From Pseudomonas chlororaphis subsp. aurantiaca (lineage in GTDB: Bacteria; Pseudomonadota; Gammaproteobacteria; Pseudomonadales; Pseudomonadaceae), in contig NZ_CP059162.1 of the NCBI RefSeq assembly GCF_013466605.1, positions 5,394,001 through 5,458,000 on the forward strand: a stretch of DNA of 64,000 bases. The letters are read 5' to 3'. The notes beneath the pieces are model-generated. The model worked only from the letters and a program-made list of their open reading frames with translations. It was not told the origin of the DNA and did no database searches. Each line of letters opens with the position of its first letter. The stretch's first letter is position 1. The position numbers were made by a program, and so were the translations under genes. This document shows positions 29,671 through 40,183 of this stretch, one piece after another.

Positions 29671-29766
29671 GGAGCACCTCGGCTGAACTTTCCGACTCTG
29701 TTGTCGACACGGTGGCGCATTGTAACGGAAAGCCGAGCGCCATGCTCGGCCTCTCCGACAGACTCC

Positions 29767-31875
29767 TCAGGCCGCCTCCACCGTCACCGGCACGCCATTG
29801 AGCGCGGCATTGCCCGATAGCTCGTCCAGCTGACGCTCGTCGGTCAGGTCATTGGCACTCGACCCCGGTTGCGCCATGGCGATGCTCATCTGCACGCCCG
29901 GCCGACCATGCCCCCAGCCATGGGGCAGGCTGACCACCCCGGGCATCATCTCGCTGCTGGCCAGGACTTCCACCTCGATCGCCCCGACCCGCGAACTGAC
30001 CCGCACACGCTGCCCGTCAGCCAGCCCCCGACGGGCCAGATCATCGGGATTCATCAGCAACTGGTGCCGAGGCTTACCCTTCACCAACCGATGGTAGTTG
30101 TGCATCCACGAATTATTGCTGCGTACATGGCGCCGGCCGATCATCACCAACTCATCGGCCGCCGGAGCCTGCAACGCGGCAAAACGCTTGAGGTCCGCCA
30201 TGATCGCCACGGGAGCGGCCTGCACCCGGCGGTTCTCGGTTTTCAGGCGCGCCGCCAGATTAGGCTTGAGCGGCCCGAGGTCGATCCCGTGGGGATGATC
30301 GGCCAGCGTCGCCAGCGACAGATTGAACCCGGATGCCTCGCCATACCGCCCCGCTCGCAGCCCCCTATCGATCATCTGTGCCGGCGGCACGGTCGGCTTG
30401 AGCTCCTTGCCGGTCCGCGCGGCGAAGGCCCTGGCCAGGCCGACGAAGATTTCCCAGTCATGCAATGCCCCTTCCGGCTTGGGCAGGATCGCCTGGTTGA
30501 AGCGGCTGACATTGCGCACCGCGAACATATTGAACGTAGTGTCGTAGTGATCGTTCTCCAAGGCCGAAGTCGATGGCAGGATCAGGTCCGCATAACGGGT
30601 GGTTTCGTTGATGTACAGATCGATACTGACCATGAACTCCAGGCCATCCAGCGCCTGCTCCAGCTGCCGTCCGTTGGGGGTGGAGAGCACCGGATTGCCC
30701 GCCACCGTGATCAGCGCCCGCACCTGCCCCTCCCCTTTGGTCAGCATCTCTTCGGCCAGGGCCGAGACCGGCAACTCGCCGCCATATTCGGGACGCCCGG
30801 AAACCCGGCTTTGCCAGGCATTGAAGTGCCCACCCGAAGTCGCCGCCACCAGATCCACCGCCGGCTCGGTGCACAGGGCGCCGCCGACCCGGTCCAGGTT
30901 GCCGGTCACCAGGTTGAGCAGTTGCACCAGCCAATGACAGAGGGTGCCGAACGACTGGGTGGACACGCCCATCCGGCCATAACACACCGCCCTGTCCGCT
31001 GCGGCGAAGTCGCGCGCCAACTGGCGGATCTGCTGCGCCGGCACCGAGCACAAAGGGCTCATGGCTTCAGCACTGAAACGGGAAATGGCCTCACGCACCT
31101 CCGCCAGGCCATCCACCAGCAGATGACTATCGCGCGTCAGCCCTTCCGCGAAGATCGTCTGCAGCATGCCGAACAGCAGCGCCACATCACCGCCGGGACG
31201 GACAAACACATGCTGGTCGGCCATGACCGCCGTCTCACTGCGCCGCGGGTCGACCACCACCACTTTGCCGCCGCGCGCCTGGATCGCCTTCAAGCGCTTC
31301 TCCACATCCGGCACGGTCATGATGCTGCCGTTGGACGCCAGCGGATTGCCACCCAGGATCAGCATGAAATCGGTGTTATCGATATCCGGGATCGGCAGCA
31401 ACAGCCCGTGGCCGTACATCAGGTAGCTGCTCAAGTGATGCGGTAATTGGTCCACCGAGGTGGCGGAAAAACGGTTCTGGGTTTTCAGCAGGCCGAGGAA
31501 ATAGTTGCTGTGGGTCATCAACCCATAGTTATGCACGCTGGGATTGCCCTGATAGACCGCCACCGCATTATTGCCATGCCGCCCCTGGATCGCCGCCAGG
31601 CGCTCAGCCACCAGGTTGAAGGCCTCGTCCCACTCGATCGCCTGCCAATCGCTGCCGACCCTGCGCATGGGATGACGCAGCCGATCCGGGTCGTTCTGGA
31701 TGTCCTGCAGCGCCACCGCCTTGGGGCAGATATGGCCGCGGCTGAAGCTGTCCTGGGCATCGCCCTTGATCGAGGTGATCTGCGGACCGGTGCCGTCGAC
31801 TTCGGTGGTTTCGATGGTCAAGCCACAGATGGCTTCACACAAATGGCAGGCACGGTGATGGAGAGTCTTGGTCAT
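29767..31875 (-). CDS. Molybdopterin-dependent oxidoreductase (formate dehydrogenase/DMSO reductase superfamily)
   Basis: This 702-aa protein has an N-terminal [4Fe-4S]-type motif (RACHLCEAICGL, then GHICPK), the bis-MGD-binding domains and a C-terminal dinucleotide-binding domain (LLMNPDDLARRGLADGQRVRV; SLPHGWGH). There is no Tat twin-arginine leader, so it is probably cytosolic. No electron-transfer subunit or Mo-cofactor chaperone lies beside it, so partner and substrate are unknown. It is kept between grxD and argF as in P. aeruginosa. The active-site ligand position is not clearly Cys or Sec, so formate dehydrogenase activity should not be assumed. Confidence 0.85.
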   Translation of the reverse strand: MTKTLHHRACHLCEAICGLTIETTEVDGTGPQITSIKGDAQDSFSRGHICPKAVALQDIQNDPDRLRHPMRRVGSDWQAIEWDEAFNLVAERLAAIQGRHGNNAVAVYQGNPSVHNYGLMTHSNYFLGLLKTQNRFSATSVDQLPHHLSSYLMYGHGLLLPIPDIDNTDFMLILGGNPLASNGSIMTVPDVEKRLKAIQARGGKVVVVDPRRSETAVMADQHVFVRPGGDVALLFGMLQTIFAEGLTRDSHLLVDGLAEVREAISRFSAEAMSPLCSVPAQQIRQLARDFAAADRAVCYGRMGVSTQSFGTLCHWLVQLLNLVTGNLDRVGGALCTEPAVDLVAATSGGHFNAWQSRVSGRPEYGGELPVSALAEEMLTKGEGQVRALITVAGNPVLSTPNGRQLEQALDGLEFMVSIDLYINETTRYADLILPSTSALENDHYDTTFNMFAVRNVSRFNQAILPKPEGALHDWEIFVGLARAFAARTGKELKPTVPPAQMIDRGLRAGRYGEASGFNLSLATLADHPHGIDLGPLKPNLAARLKTENRRVQAAPVAIMADLKRFAALQAPAADELVMIGRRHVRSNNSWMHNYHRLVKGKPRHQLLMNPDDLARRGLADGQRVRVSSRVGAIEVEVLASSEMMPGVVSLPHGWGHGRPGVQMSIAMAQPGSSANDLTDERQLDELSGNAALNGVPVTVEAA

Positions 31876-32001
31876 GGCCAGTCTCTATTTTATTCGGGGC
31901 GGCCAGCCTCAGGCCGCGGGAACAAGACTATGGTGCCAGACCGGCATCAGCGCCAGGGACGTTCATCTTGTGAATCGACAAGCATCAAGCCAGCCGATGA
32001 C

Positions 32002-32295
32002 TCAGTTGGAAGGCAGCCTCGGAAGGTTTTCCTGCCGGGCGATCGGCGTCATGCCATCCAACGGCGCTTCGCTGCCCTGCACCCCGCTGAATTCGGCGAG
32101 CAATCGCCAGTGCTCATCGAGATTGCTGCTGATGGTCATCATGCGATCGATCATCTGTCGCGCGGCGTTGCGCGTCGTGCTGTCGTCACTGCGCAGCAAC
32201 TCGAAGGACATCGAGGTGATCGATGCCGTCAGGTCGGTCAGGGTTCGCGTCGTCAACCCCAACAGTGTCTTCAGTTGCTGTTCTTTCGAGTCCAT
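32002..32295 (-). CDS. Conserved hypothetical helical protein
   Basis: This 97-aa product is rich in helical, polar sequence (KEQQLKTLLGLTTRTLTDL; NAARQMIDRMMTISSNL), with no membrane segment or catalytic motif. I do not recognise the family. The ATG at 32295 is favoured over an extended start. P. aeruginosa has an uncharacterised gene at the corresponding place before argF (PA3536 from memory). Confidence 0.65.
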   Translation of the reverse strand: MDSKEQQLKTLLGLTTRTLTDLTASITSMSFELLRSDDSTTRNAARQMIDRMMTISSNLDEHWRLLAEFSGVQGSEAPLDGMTPIARQENLPRLPSN

Positions 32296-32639
32296 TCCAA
32301 GCACTTCCCTGTTGCCGGTGCGCATTTATAACCCCAGCCCTTTGCCTTAGGAAATACTTCTGGCCGATATCCCTGCCGCGAGCCAAGTACCCAAGAGCCG
32401 AGCAGAGAACCCCCCAGCCCGCGCCAACCATATGCCTGATAGCGGCATGCGCCACGAGTCGCGTTGCAAAGCGGTCGAGGCGCAGTGTACAAATGCTGCT
32501 GCGGACCGACGCAAAGCGGATCGACTCCACATCCGACCGGCACGTCTGAACACGCTGTAAAACGTCACGAATGGCCCACTTTTTTTCGGCCCAGGCCACT
32601 CGCCGCACGTGGTGAAAGCCTTAGAAACCAAGCCTGCTA
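32296..32639. other. Gene-free stretch upstream of argF
   Basis: I see no convincing open frame, RNA gene or repeat in these 344 bases. Promoter elements for argF begin at its right end. Confidence 0.4.
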
Positions 32640-32667
32640 TTGGTAAGACGCGACATTTAATTATAAG
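32640..32667 (+). promoter_or_regulatory. Candidate argF promoter with ArgR half-site
   Basis: TTGGTA and TATAAG are separated by 16 bases. Inside the spacer the minus strand reads TGTCGC, then AA after 8 bases, resembling the Pseudomonas ArgR half-site TGTCGC-N8-AA. ArgR is known to repress argF in P. aeruginosa. Confidence 0.45.
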
Positions 32668-32781
32668 ATCGCGCCTTCCCCTATTTCGTCGCCCCGTGCG
32701 GCTTTCGCCGCAGGTCTCGCCCGTTTCTCGATAAAACAAGGCTTTGAGTATCTGCGGTCTGTTGCAAAAAGGTAGTTAATG

Positions 32782-33702
32782 ATGAGCGCAAGGCACTTTC
32801 TCTCCCTGATGGATTGCACGCCCGAAGAGCTGGTCAGCGTGATTCGTCGAGGCATCGAGCTGAAGGACCTGCGTAATCGCGGCGTACTCTTCGAGCCTCT
32901 GAAAAACCGCGTTCTCGGGATGATTTTCGAGAAATCGTCTACCCGCACCCGCCTGTCCTTCGAGGCCGGCATGATCCAGCTCGGCGGCCAGGCGATCTTC
33001 CTGTCCCCGCGCGACACCCAGCTGGGTCGCGGCGAGCCGATCAGCGACTGCGCCATCGTCATGTCGCGCATGCTCGACGCGGTGATGATCCGTACCTTTG
33101 CCCACCGCACCCTGACCGAGTTTGCGGCCAACTCCCGCGTACCGGTGATCAACGGCCTGTCCGACGACCTGCACCCGTGCCAGCTGCTGGCCGACATGCA
33201 AACCTTCCTCGAACACCGAGGCTCCATCCAGGGCAAGACCGTGGCCTGGATCGGCGACGGCAACAACATGTGCAACAGCTATATAGAAGCGGCGATCCAG
33301 TTCGACTTCCAACTGCGCATCGCCTGCCCCGAAGGCTACGACCCCAACCCTGAATTCATCGCCCGGGCCGGCGACCGGGTGAGCATCGTGCGCGATCCGA
33401 AAGACGCGGTGATCGGCGCCCACCTGGTGAGCACCGACGTCTGGACCTCCATGGGCCAGGAAGAAGAAACCGCCGAGCGCCTCAAGCTGTTCGCGCCGTT
33501 CCAGGTCAATCGCGCGTTGCTCGACCTGGCCGCCGCAGACGTGCTGTTCATGCACTGCCTGCCTGCCCACCGTGGCGAAGAAATCAGCCTCGACCTGCTG
33601 GACGATCCGCGCTCCGTGGCATGGGACCAGGCAGAAAACCGTCTCCACGCACAAAAGGCCCTGCTCGAGTTTCTGGTCGAGCCGGCGTACCACCACGCAT
33701 GA
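32782..33702 (+). CDS. argF: Ornithine carbamoyltransferase, anabolic
   Basis: This 306-aa enzyme makes citrulline from ornithine and carbamoyl phosphate. The carbamoyl-phosphate motif SSTRTR, the HPCQ loop ([11 protein letters not shown]) and the ornithine-binding HCLP are intact. It is nearly collinear with P. aeruginosa ArgF. Two adjacent ATGs (32779 and 32782) share one AAAGG site; the second matches the P. aeruginosa N-terminus. The stop overlaps the following ABC gene (ATGA). Confidence 0.96.
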   Translation: MSARHFLSLMDCTPEELVSVIRRGIELKDLRNRGVLFEPLKNRVLGMIFEKSSTRTRLSFEAGMIQLGGQAIFLSPRDTQLGRGEPISDCAIVMSRMLDAVMIRTFAHRTLTEFAANSRVPVINGLSDDLHPCQLLADMQTFLEHRGSIQGKTVAWIGDGNNMCNSYIEAAIQFDFQLRIACPEGYDPNPEFIARAGDRVSIVRDPKDAVIGAHLVSTDVWTSMGQEEETAERLKLFAPFQVNRALLDLAAADVLFMHCLPAHRGEEISLDLLDDPRSVAWDQAENRLHAQKALLEFLVEPAYHHA

Positions 33703-34808
33703 GCCAGCCATTACTGCTTAACCTGCGCAATCTCGCCTGCGGCTACCAGGATCAGCGGGTCGTGCAGAACCTCAACCTGCACCTCAATGCCGGCGATATC
33801 GGTTGCCTGCTCGGCTCCTCCGGCTGCGGCAAGACCACCACCCTGCGCGCGATTGCCGGTTTCGAGCCGGTGCACGAAGGTGAAATCCAGCTGGCCGGCG
33901 AAACCATCTCCAGCGCCGGCTTCACCCTGGCGCCGGAGCGCCGCCGGATCGGCATGGTGTTCCAGGACTACGCCCTGTTCCCGCACCTGAGCGTGGCGGA
34001 CAACATTGCCTTCGGCATCCGCAAGCACCCGCAGAAGAACCGGGTGGTAGAGGAACTGCTGGAACTGGTCAACCTGAAGAACCTCGGCAAGCGCTTCCCC
34101 CACGAGCTGTCCGGCGGCCAGCAGCAGCGCGTCGCACTGGCCCGGGCACTGGCGCCGGAACCGCAGCTGCTGCTGCTCGACGAACCCTTCTCCAACCTCG
34201 ATGGCGAACTGCGGCGCAAGCTCAGCCACGAAGTGCGTGACATCCTCAAGGCACGGGGCACCAGTGCGATCCTGGTGACCCACGACCAGGAAGAAGCCTT
34301 CGCCGTCAGCGATCACGTCGGGGTGTTCAAGGAAGGCCGCCTGGAGCAATGGGACACGCCGTACAACCTCTATCACGAACCGCTGACGCCGTTCGTGGCG
34401 AGTTTTATCGGCCAGGGCTATTTCATCCGTGGCCAGCTGGACAGCCCGGAATCGGTGCAGACCGAACTCGGCGTACTGCGCGGCAACCGTGCCTACACCT
34501 GGCCACCCGGCGGCGCGGTGGATGTGCTGCTACGCCCGGACGATATCGTTTATGCACCGGACAGCGCCCTCAAGGCGCGGATCGTCGGCAAGAGCTTCCA
34601 GGGCGCCTCGACCCTGTACCGCCTGCAACTGCCGACCGGCAGCCAGTTGGAATCGATCTTCCCAAGCCACGCCGATCACCAGGTCGGCGCTGACGTGGGA
34701 ATCCGCGTGGCCGCCGAACACCTGGTGCTGTTCCAGGCCTCCGGCAGCACCGCGGCGCAGCTGCCACAGTCTGAATCGGGCGTTCGTCGCTACAGCGGCG
34801 CCCACTGA
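33699..34808 (+). CDS. ABC transporter ATP-binding protein (FbpC/PotA-like)
   Basis: This 369-aa ATPase has Walker [12 protein letters not shown]-loop [11 protein letters not shown], signature LSGGQQQR, Walker B LLLLDEP, H-loop VTHDQEEA and a C-terminal TOBE-like domain ([14 protein letters not shown]). This layout suits iron(III), spermidine or sulfate importers. Neither permease nor binding protein is in the window, so it is orphaned here. It overlaps argF by 4 bases, a conserved link in Pseudomonas (PA3538 from memory). The substrate is unknown. Confidence 0.9.
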   Translation: MSQPLLLNLRNLACGYQDQRVVQNLNLHLNAGDIGCLLGSSGCGKTTTLRAIAGFEPVHEGEIQLAGETISSAGFTLAPERRRIGMVFQDYALFPHLSVADNIAFGIRKHPQKNRVVEELLELVNLKNLGKRFPHELSGGQQQRVALARALAPEPQLLLLDEPFSNLDGELRRKLSHEVRDILKARGTSAILVTHDQEEAFAVSDHVGVFKEGRLEQWDTPYNLYHEPLTPFVASFIGQGYFIRGQLDSPESVQTELGVLRGNRAYTWPPGGAVDVLLRPDDIVYAPDSALKARIVGKSFQGASTLYRLQLPTGSQLESIFPSHADHQVGADVGIRVAAEHLVLFQASGSTAAQLPQSESGVRRYSGAH

Positions 34809-34851
34809 TCAAGCGGGCAGCGCAGGCGCCGGCCAACCGGCGCCTGCGGCT

Positions 34852-35634
34852 TCAGTCCAGAACAAGCTTGCCACTGGCCACCAGCGTCGCCTGGCCGCCA
34901 ATCTTCACCCGCCTCCCCTCCAGCCGACAGAACAACGCCCCTCCGCGCTTCGAGCATTGATAAGCCGTCAGGCTCACCTTATCCAGGCGTTCGGCCCAGT
35001 ACGGAATCAGGGCGCAATGGGTCGACCCGGTGACCGGGTCTTCATTGATGCCAATGGCCGGCGCGAAATAGCGCGAGACAAAATCATGCCGACTGCCCCG
35101 CGCGGTAACGATCGCTCCAGGCCATGGCAGCTTGGCCAGCGCCGCCATGTCCGGCTGACAATCGAGCACTGCCTGCTCGGATTCCAGCACCACGAACAAC
35201 TCATTGGCCCCCAGCAAGGCCACGACCCTGGAGCCCAAAGCACGCGCCACCTGTTCATGGCCATCGATTTCGCGTGGCACACGAACCGGGAAATCCAGCC
35301 AAAGCTGCGCACCTTCGCGACTGACGCTCAAGGAGCCCGATCGGCAGATGAAATCGATACGCGCCCCCGGCTCGCCATACACCTCAAACAGCACATGGGC
35401 GCTGGCGAGGGTGGCATGGCCGCACAAGGCCACTTCGGTGGTCGGAGTAAACCAGCGGATACGCCAGCCTTGAGGCTCGCGCACGACAAAAGCGGTCTCC
35501 GCCAGGTTGTGCTCGGCGGCGATGCTCTGCATCAACTCATCAGCCGGCCAGGCCTCCAGTCGATAGACCATCGCCGGATTGCCGCTGAACGGTCGATCGC
35601 TAAACGCGTCGACCTGATGAAACTCAAGCTGCAT
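34852..35634 (-). CDS. PhzF-family isomerase/epimerase-like protein
   Basis: This 260-aa protein of the PhzF/diaminopimelate-epimerase fold begins MQLEFHQVDAFSDRPFSGNP. The catalytic Glu of the family is seen at E46 (HNLAETAFV), and EDPVTGSTHCAL is the second half-domain signature. AAGGAG precedes the ATG. There is no phenazine cluster nearby, so it is probably a general PhzF-like enzyme of unknown substrate rather than a phenazine gene. Confidence 0.87.
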   Translation of the reverse strand: MQLEFHQVDAFSDRPFSGNPAMVYRLEAWPADELMQSIAAEHNLAETAFVVREPQGWRIRWFTPTTEVALCGHATLASAHVLFEVYGEPGARIDFICRSGSLSVSREGAQLWLDFPVRVPREIDGHEQVARALGSRVVALLGANELFVVLESEQAVLDCQPDMAALAKLPWPGAIVTARGSRHDFVSRYFAPAIGINEDPVTGSTHCALIPYWAERLDKVSLTAYQCSKRGGALFCRLEGRRVKIGGQATLVASGKLVLD

Positions 35635-35749
35635 AACATTCTCCTTGAACATGCCGCGCAAGCATGGGGCCGACCATCCAGGCACCAACAGCCACAGAGA
35701 AGGTTATTTTTCGCCATACAGCGCCGATGCTTTATCGGCGCACTGACGG

Positions 35750-36220
35750 TCAGTCGCGACCGATATCGGCGAATGTCGCCTGGGTGTACTCGGCCAACAC
35801 GGCAGCCGAGAGTTCAACCTCAAGCCCACGCCGGCCGGCGCTGACGAAGATGCTGGCAAAGGGTTGTGCACTGTTGTCGATAAAGGTGCGCAGGCGTTTC
35901 TTCTGGCCCAGCGGGCTGATCCCGCCCAGCAGGTAACCGGTGGCGCGCTGCGCGGCAGCCGGGTCGGCCATCTCGGCTTTTTTCACCCCAGCGGCGTGTG
36001 CCAGGGCCTTGAGGTCGAGACTTCCGACGACCGGCACCACGGCCACCAGCAATTCGCCCTTTTCACTGCTGGCCAACAGCGTCTTGAACACCTGAGCCGG
36101 ATCGAGGCCGAGCTTTTCCGCCGCCTCCAGACCATAGGAGGCCGCCTTAGGGTCATGTTCATAACTGTGCACCCGATGTTCGGCGCGAACTTTTTTCAGC
36201 AGATCCAGTGCAGGGGTCAT
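35750..36220 (-). CDS. ybaK: Cys-tRNA(Pro) deacylase YbaK
   Basis: This 156-aa trans-editing enzyme removes cysteine mis-charged on tRNA-Pro. It starts MTPALDLLKKVRAEHRVHSY, has the VFKTLLA segment with the key Lys, and ends with the GGISPLGQKKRLRTFID signature of the YbaK/EbsC family. A longer in-frame start lacks a ribosome site. Confidence 0.9.
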   Translation of the reverse strand: MTPALDLLKKVRAEHRVHSYEHDPKAASYGLEAAEKLGLDPAQVFKTLLASSEKGELLVAVVPVVGSLDLKALAHAAGVKKAEMADPAAAQRATGYLLGGISPLGQKKRLRTFIDNSAQPFASIFVSAGRRGLEVELSAAVLAEYTQATFADIGRD

Positions 36221-36602
36221 GGCAACTCCATAGGCAGGGAAAAGAACAGAAACAGTGCCGGCGATTCTAGGATATCCGCCAGCAAAAGGCTCTATTCCAA
36301 GGCCCATACCCGAGCCCAGGCAGCCGCCGGCACCAGGCTGGCCGCGCCTTTTGCGCAAAACCCGTGCGCTTCCCGCAAGATCATTCACACAACTGATAGT
36401 TATAAAATGACCAATGGTTCACTTTCGACCTTTGACAGCAATGTTTCTTGTCTATATTTTTTCGTTTGCGAATATCATGTTGTAGATCCAACAGCCGTAG
36501 CCCGCAGTAAGCCGCGCCCAGGATGGGGATCCTGCCGACGGTGAAAATCGCGCTCAGCGCCTTCACGCCAGCGCCAGACAACAACAAGAACCGAGGTTTT
36601 CC
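36221..36602. other. Regulatory gap upstream of glpF
   Basis: These 382 bases hold no gene. The left part contains the ybaK promoter region. The right part (36430-36480) is AT-rich with the glpF promoter and a GlpR-like operator. Confidence 0.45.
36432..36474 (+). promoter_or_regulatory. Candidate glpF promoter with GlpR operator
   Basis: TTGACA is followed after 15 bases by TATATT. Directly after and overlapping it lies TTTTCGTTTGCGAATA, a TTCG-N4-CGAA palindrome of the type bound by GlpR in Pseudomonas. Confidence 0.5.
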
Positions 36603-37454
36603 ATGACAACTGCGTTACAACAACCGTCGCTCTCCGGCCAGTGCATGGCCGAATTCCTGGGGACAGCCTTGTTGATCTTCTTCGGCACCGGTTGCGTCGC
36701 CGCGCTCAAGGTCGCGGGCGCCAGCTTCGGCCTATGGGAAATCAGCATCATCTGGGGGATCGGCGTGAGCATGGCGATCTACCTCACCGCCGGCGTCTCC
36801 GGCGCGCACCTCAACCCCGCGGTCAGCATCGCGCTGTGCATCTTTGCCGACTTCGAAAAGCGCAAATTGCCGTTCTACATCTTTTCCCAGATCGCCGGCG
36901 CCTTCTGCGCGGCGCTGCTGGTCTACACGCTGTACAGCAATCTGTTCTTCGATTACGAACAAGCCCACCAGATGGTCCGCGGCTCCCAGGCCAGTCTCGA
37001 GCTGGCATCGGTATTCTCCACCTACCCCCACCCGGCGCTGTCCACCGCCCAGGCGTTCCTGGTCGAAGTGGTGATTACCGCGATCCTGATGGGCGTGATC
37101 ATGTCCCTGACCGACGACAACAACGGCTTGCCACGCGGCCCGATGGCGCCGCTGCTGATCGGCCTGCTGATTGCCGTGATCGGCAGCGCCATGGGGCCGC
37201 TGACCGGTTTCGCGATGAACCCGGCGCGGGATTTTGGCCCTAAACTGATGACATTCTTCATGGGTTGGGGCGAGGTTTCCTTCACCGGCGGCCGCGATAT
37301 TCCGTACTTCCTGGTTCCGATCTTCGCGCCGATTGTCGGTGCCTGCCTCGGTGCCGTGGCCTACCGCGGGCTGATTGCCCGCCATCTGCCCAGCGTTGCC
37401 CCTGCTCCAACGGATGCCGAAAAAGCCATTGACGGCAAAGTAAGAACTTCTTGA
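36603..37454 (+). CDS. glpF: Glycerol uptake facilitator (aquaglyceroporin)
   Basis: This 283-aa inner-membrane channel has six helices and the two NPA motifs (HLNPAVSIAL; AMNPARDFGP) that form the pore constriction. The Asp right after the second NPAR (NPARD) is typical of glycerol channels. GAGG precedes the ATG. It is the first gene of glpF-K-R-D and feeds glycerol to GlpK. Confidence 0.96.
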   Translation: MTTALQQPSLSGQCMAEFLGTALLIFFGTGCVAALKVAGASFGLWEISIIWGIGVSMAIYLTAGVSGAHLNPAVSIALCIFADFEKRKLPFYIFSQIAGAFCAALLVYTLYSNLFFDYEQAHQMVRGSQASLELASVFSTYPHPALSTAQAFLVEVVITAILMGVIMSLTDDNNGLPRGPMAPLLIGLLIAVIGSAMGPLTGFAMNPARDFGPKLMTFFMGWGEVSFTGGRDIPYFLVPIFAPIVGACLGAVAYRGLIARHLPSVAPAPTDAEKAIDGKVRTS

Positions 37455-39038
<1,584 letters not shown>

Positions 39039-39133
39039 GCCAAGTCGCGGATTCGTATCGGGTTGTAACTGGTCGGGAGCAGATTCCTGCGGCATCATGG
39101 GCAAATTTTGCACGGCAGCCCAAAGGAAGCCCC

Positions 39134-39889
39134 ATGAATCTGCCTCCCCGTCAGCAGCAAATCCTCGAGCTGGTCCGCGAACGCGGCTATGTCAGCATCG
39201 AGGAAATGGCCCAGCTGTTCGTCGTTACACCGCAAACCATCCGCCGCGATATCAACCAGTTGGCGGAAGTGAACCTGTTGCGCCGCTACCATGGCGGCGC
39301 AGCCTACGATTCCAGTGTCGAAAACACCGCCTACGCCATGCGCGCCGACCAGATGCGCGATGAAAAACAACGCATCGGCGAAGCCATCGCCGCGCAGATC
39401 CCCGATCACGCCTCGCTGTTCATCAACATCGGTACCACCACCGAATCCATTGCCCGGGCGCTGCTCAATCACAGCCATCTGAAGATCATCACCAACAACC
39501 TGCACGTGGCTTCCATGCTCAGCGCCAAGGACGATTTCGACGTGCTGCTGACCGGTGGCAATGTGCGTCGCGATGGCGGCGTGGTCGGCCAGGCCAGCGT
39601 CGATTTCATCAACCAGTTCAAGGTCGATTTCGCCCTGGTCGGCATCAGCGGTATCGACGAAGACGGCAGCCTGCTGGACTTCGACTACCAGGAAGTACGG
39701 GTATCCCAGGCGATCATCGCCAATGCCCGCCAAGTGATCCTGGCCGCCGACTCCAGCAAGTTCGGGCGCAATGCCATGATCCGCCTCGGCCCCATCAGCC
39801 TGATCGATTGCCTGGTCACCGACCAGCAGCCGGTTCCGGCGCTGACCCAGTTGCTGCAGCAGCACAAGATTCGCCTGGAAGTCGTCTGA
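39134..39889 (+). CDS. glpR: DeoR-family glycerol-3-phosphate repressor GlpR
   Basis: This 251-aa repressor has an N-terminal helix-turn-helix ([21 protein letters not shown]) and a DeoR C-terminal sugar-phosphate sensor ([29 protein letters not shown]). It represses glp genes in the absence of glycerol-3-phosphate. AAAGGAAG precedes the ATG. Candidate operators lie before glpF and glpD. Confidence 0.95.
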   Translation: MNLPPRQQQILELVRERGYVSIEEMAQLFVVTPQTIRRDINQLAEVNLLRRYHGGAAYDSSVENTAYAMRADQMRDEKQRIGEAIAAQIPDHASLFINIGTTTESIARALLNHSHLKIITNNLHVASMLSAKDDFDVLLTGGNVRRDGGVVGQASVDFINQFKVDFALVGISGIDEDGSLLDFDYQEVRVSQAIIANARQVILAADSSKFGRNAMIRLGPISLIDCLVTDQQPVPALTQLLQQHKIRLEVV

Positions 39890-39899
39890 CCCCTCCCCA

Positions 39900-39999
39900 T
39901 GTAGCCGCTGCCGCAGGCTGTGATAAGGCCGAGGCCTTCAGCGATCTTCAGATCCTGCGCGCCCTTCGGTCGCGATCGCAGCCTTCGGCAGCGGCTACA
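39900..39999. repeat. REPIN family 1, copy A
   Basis: The element starts TGTAGCCGCTGCCGCAGGCT and ends in a near-complementary GCAGCGGCTACA, 100 bases in all. It lies between glpR and glpD. Confidence 0.88.
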
Positions 40000-40125
40000 G
40001 CTCCCCCCTCCGCAAGCCGCGGACGCCTTTCGTCCGACAATGTTCGTAAATTTTCCTTTGCCCGCCTTTCGATGAGTTTTTTCAATCGAAGTCCACTGGC
40101 TGTCGACGTGTTTCTGCGCTAGTAT

Positions 40126-40159
40126 TTTCGTAAATGAATATTTATGTTCGATTTCAAAT
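40126..40159 (+). promoter_or_regulatory. Candidate GlpR operators upstream of glpD
   Basis: TTTCGTAAATGAATA and TGTTCGATTTCAAATA are two imperfect TTCG-N4-type palindromes 25-58 bases before the glpD start. A further TGTTCGTAAATTTTC lies near 40040. They resemble the operator before glpF. Confidence 0.42.
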
Positions 40160-40183
40160 ATCAGAAGAACACGAGGCCAGCCG

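Noticed and set aside
34852..35634. Phenazine biosynthesis gene phzF
   Set aside because: The fold matches PhzF but no other phz gene is present; stand-alone PhzF-like proteins are common in pseudomonads.
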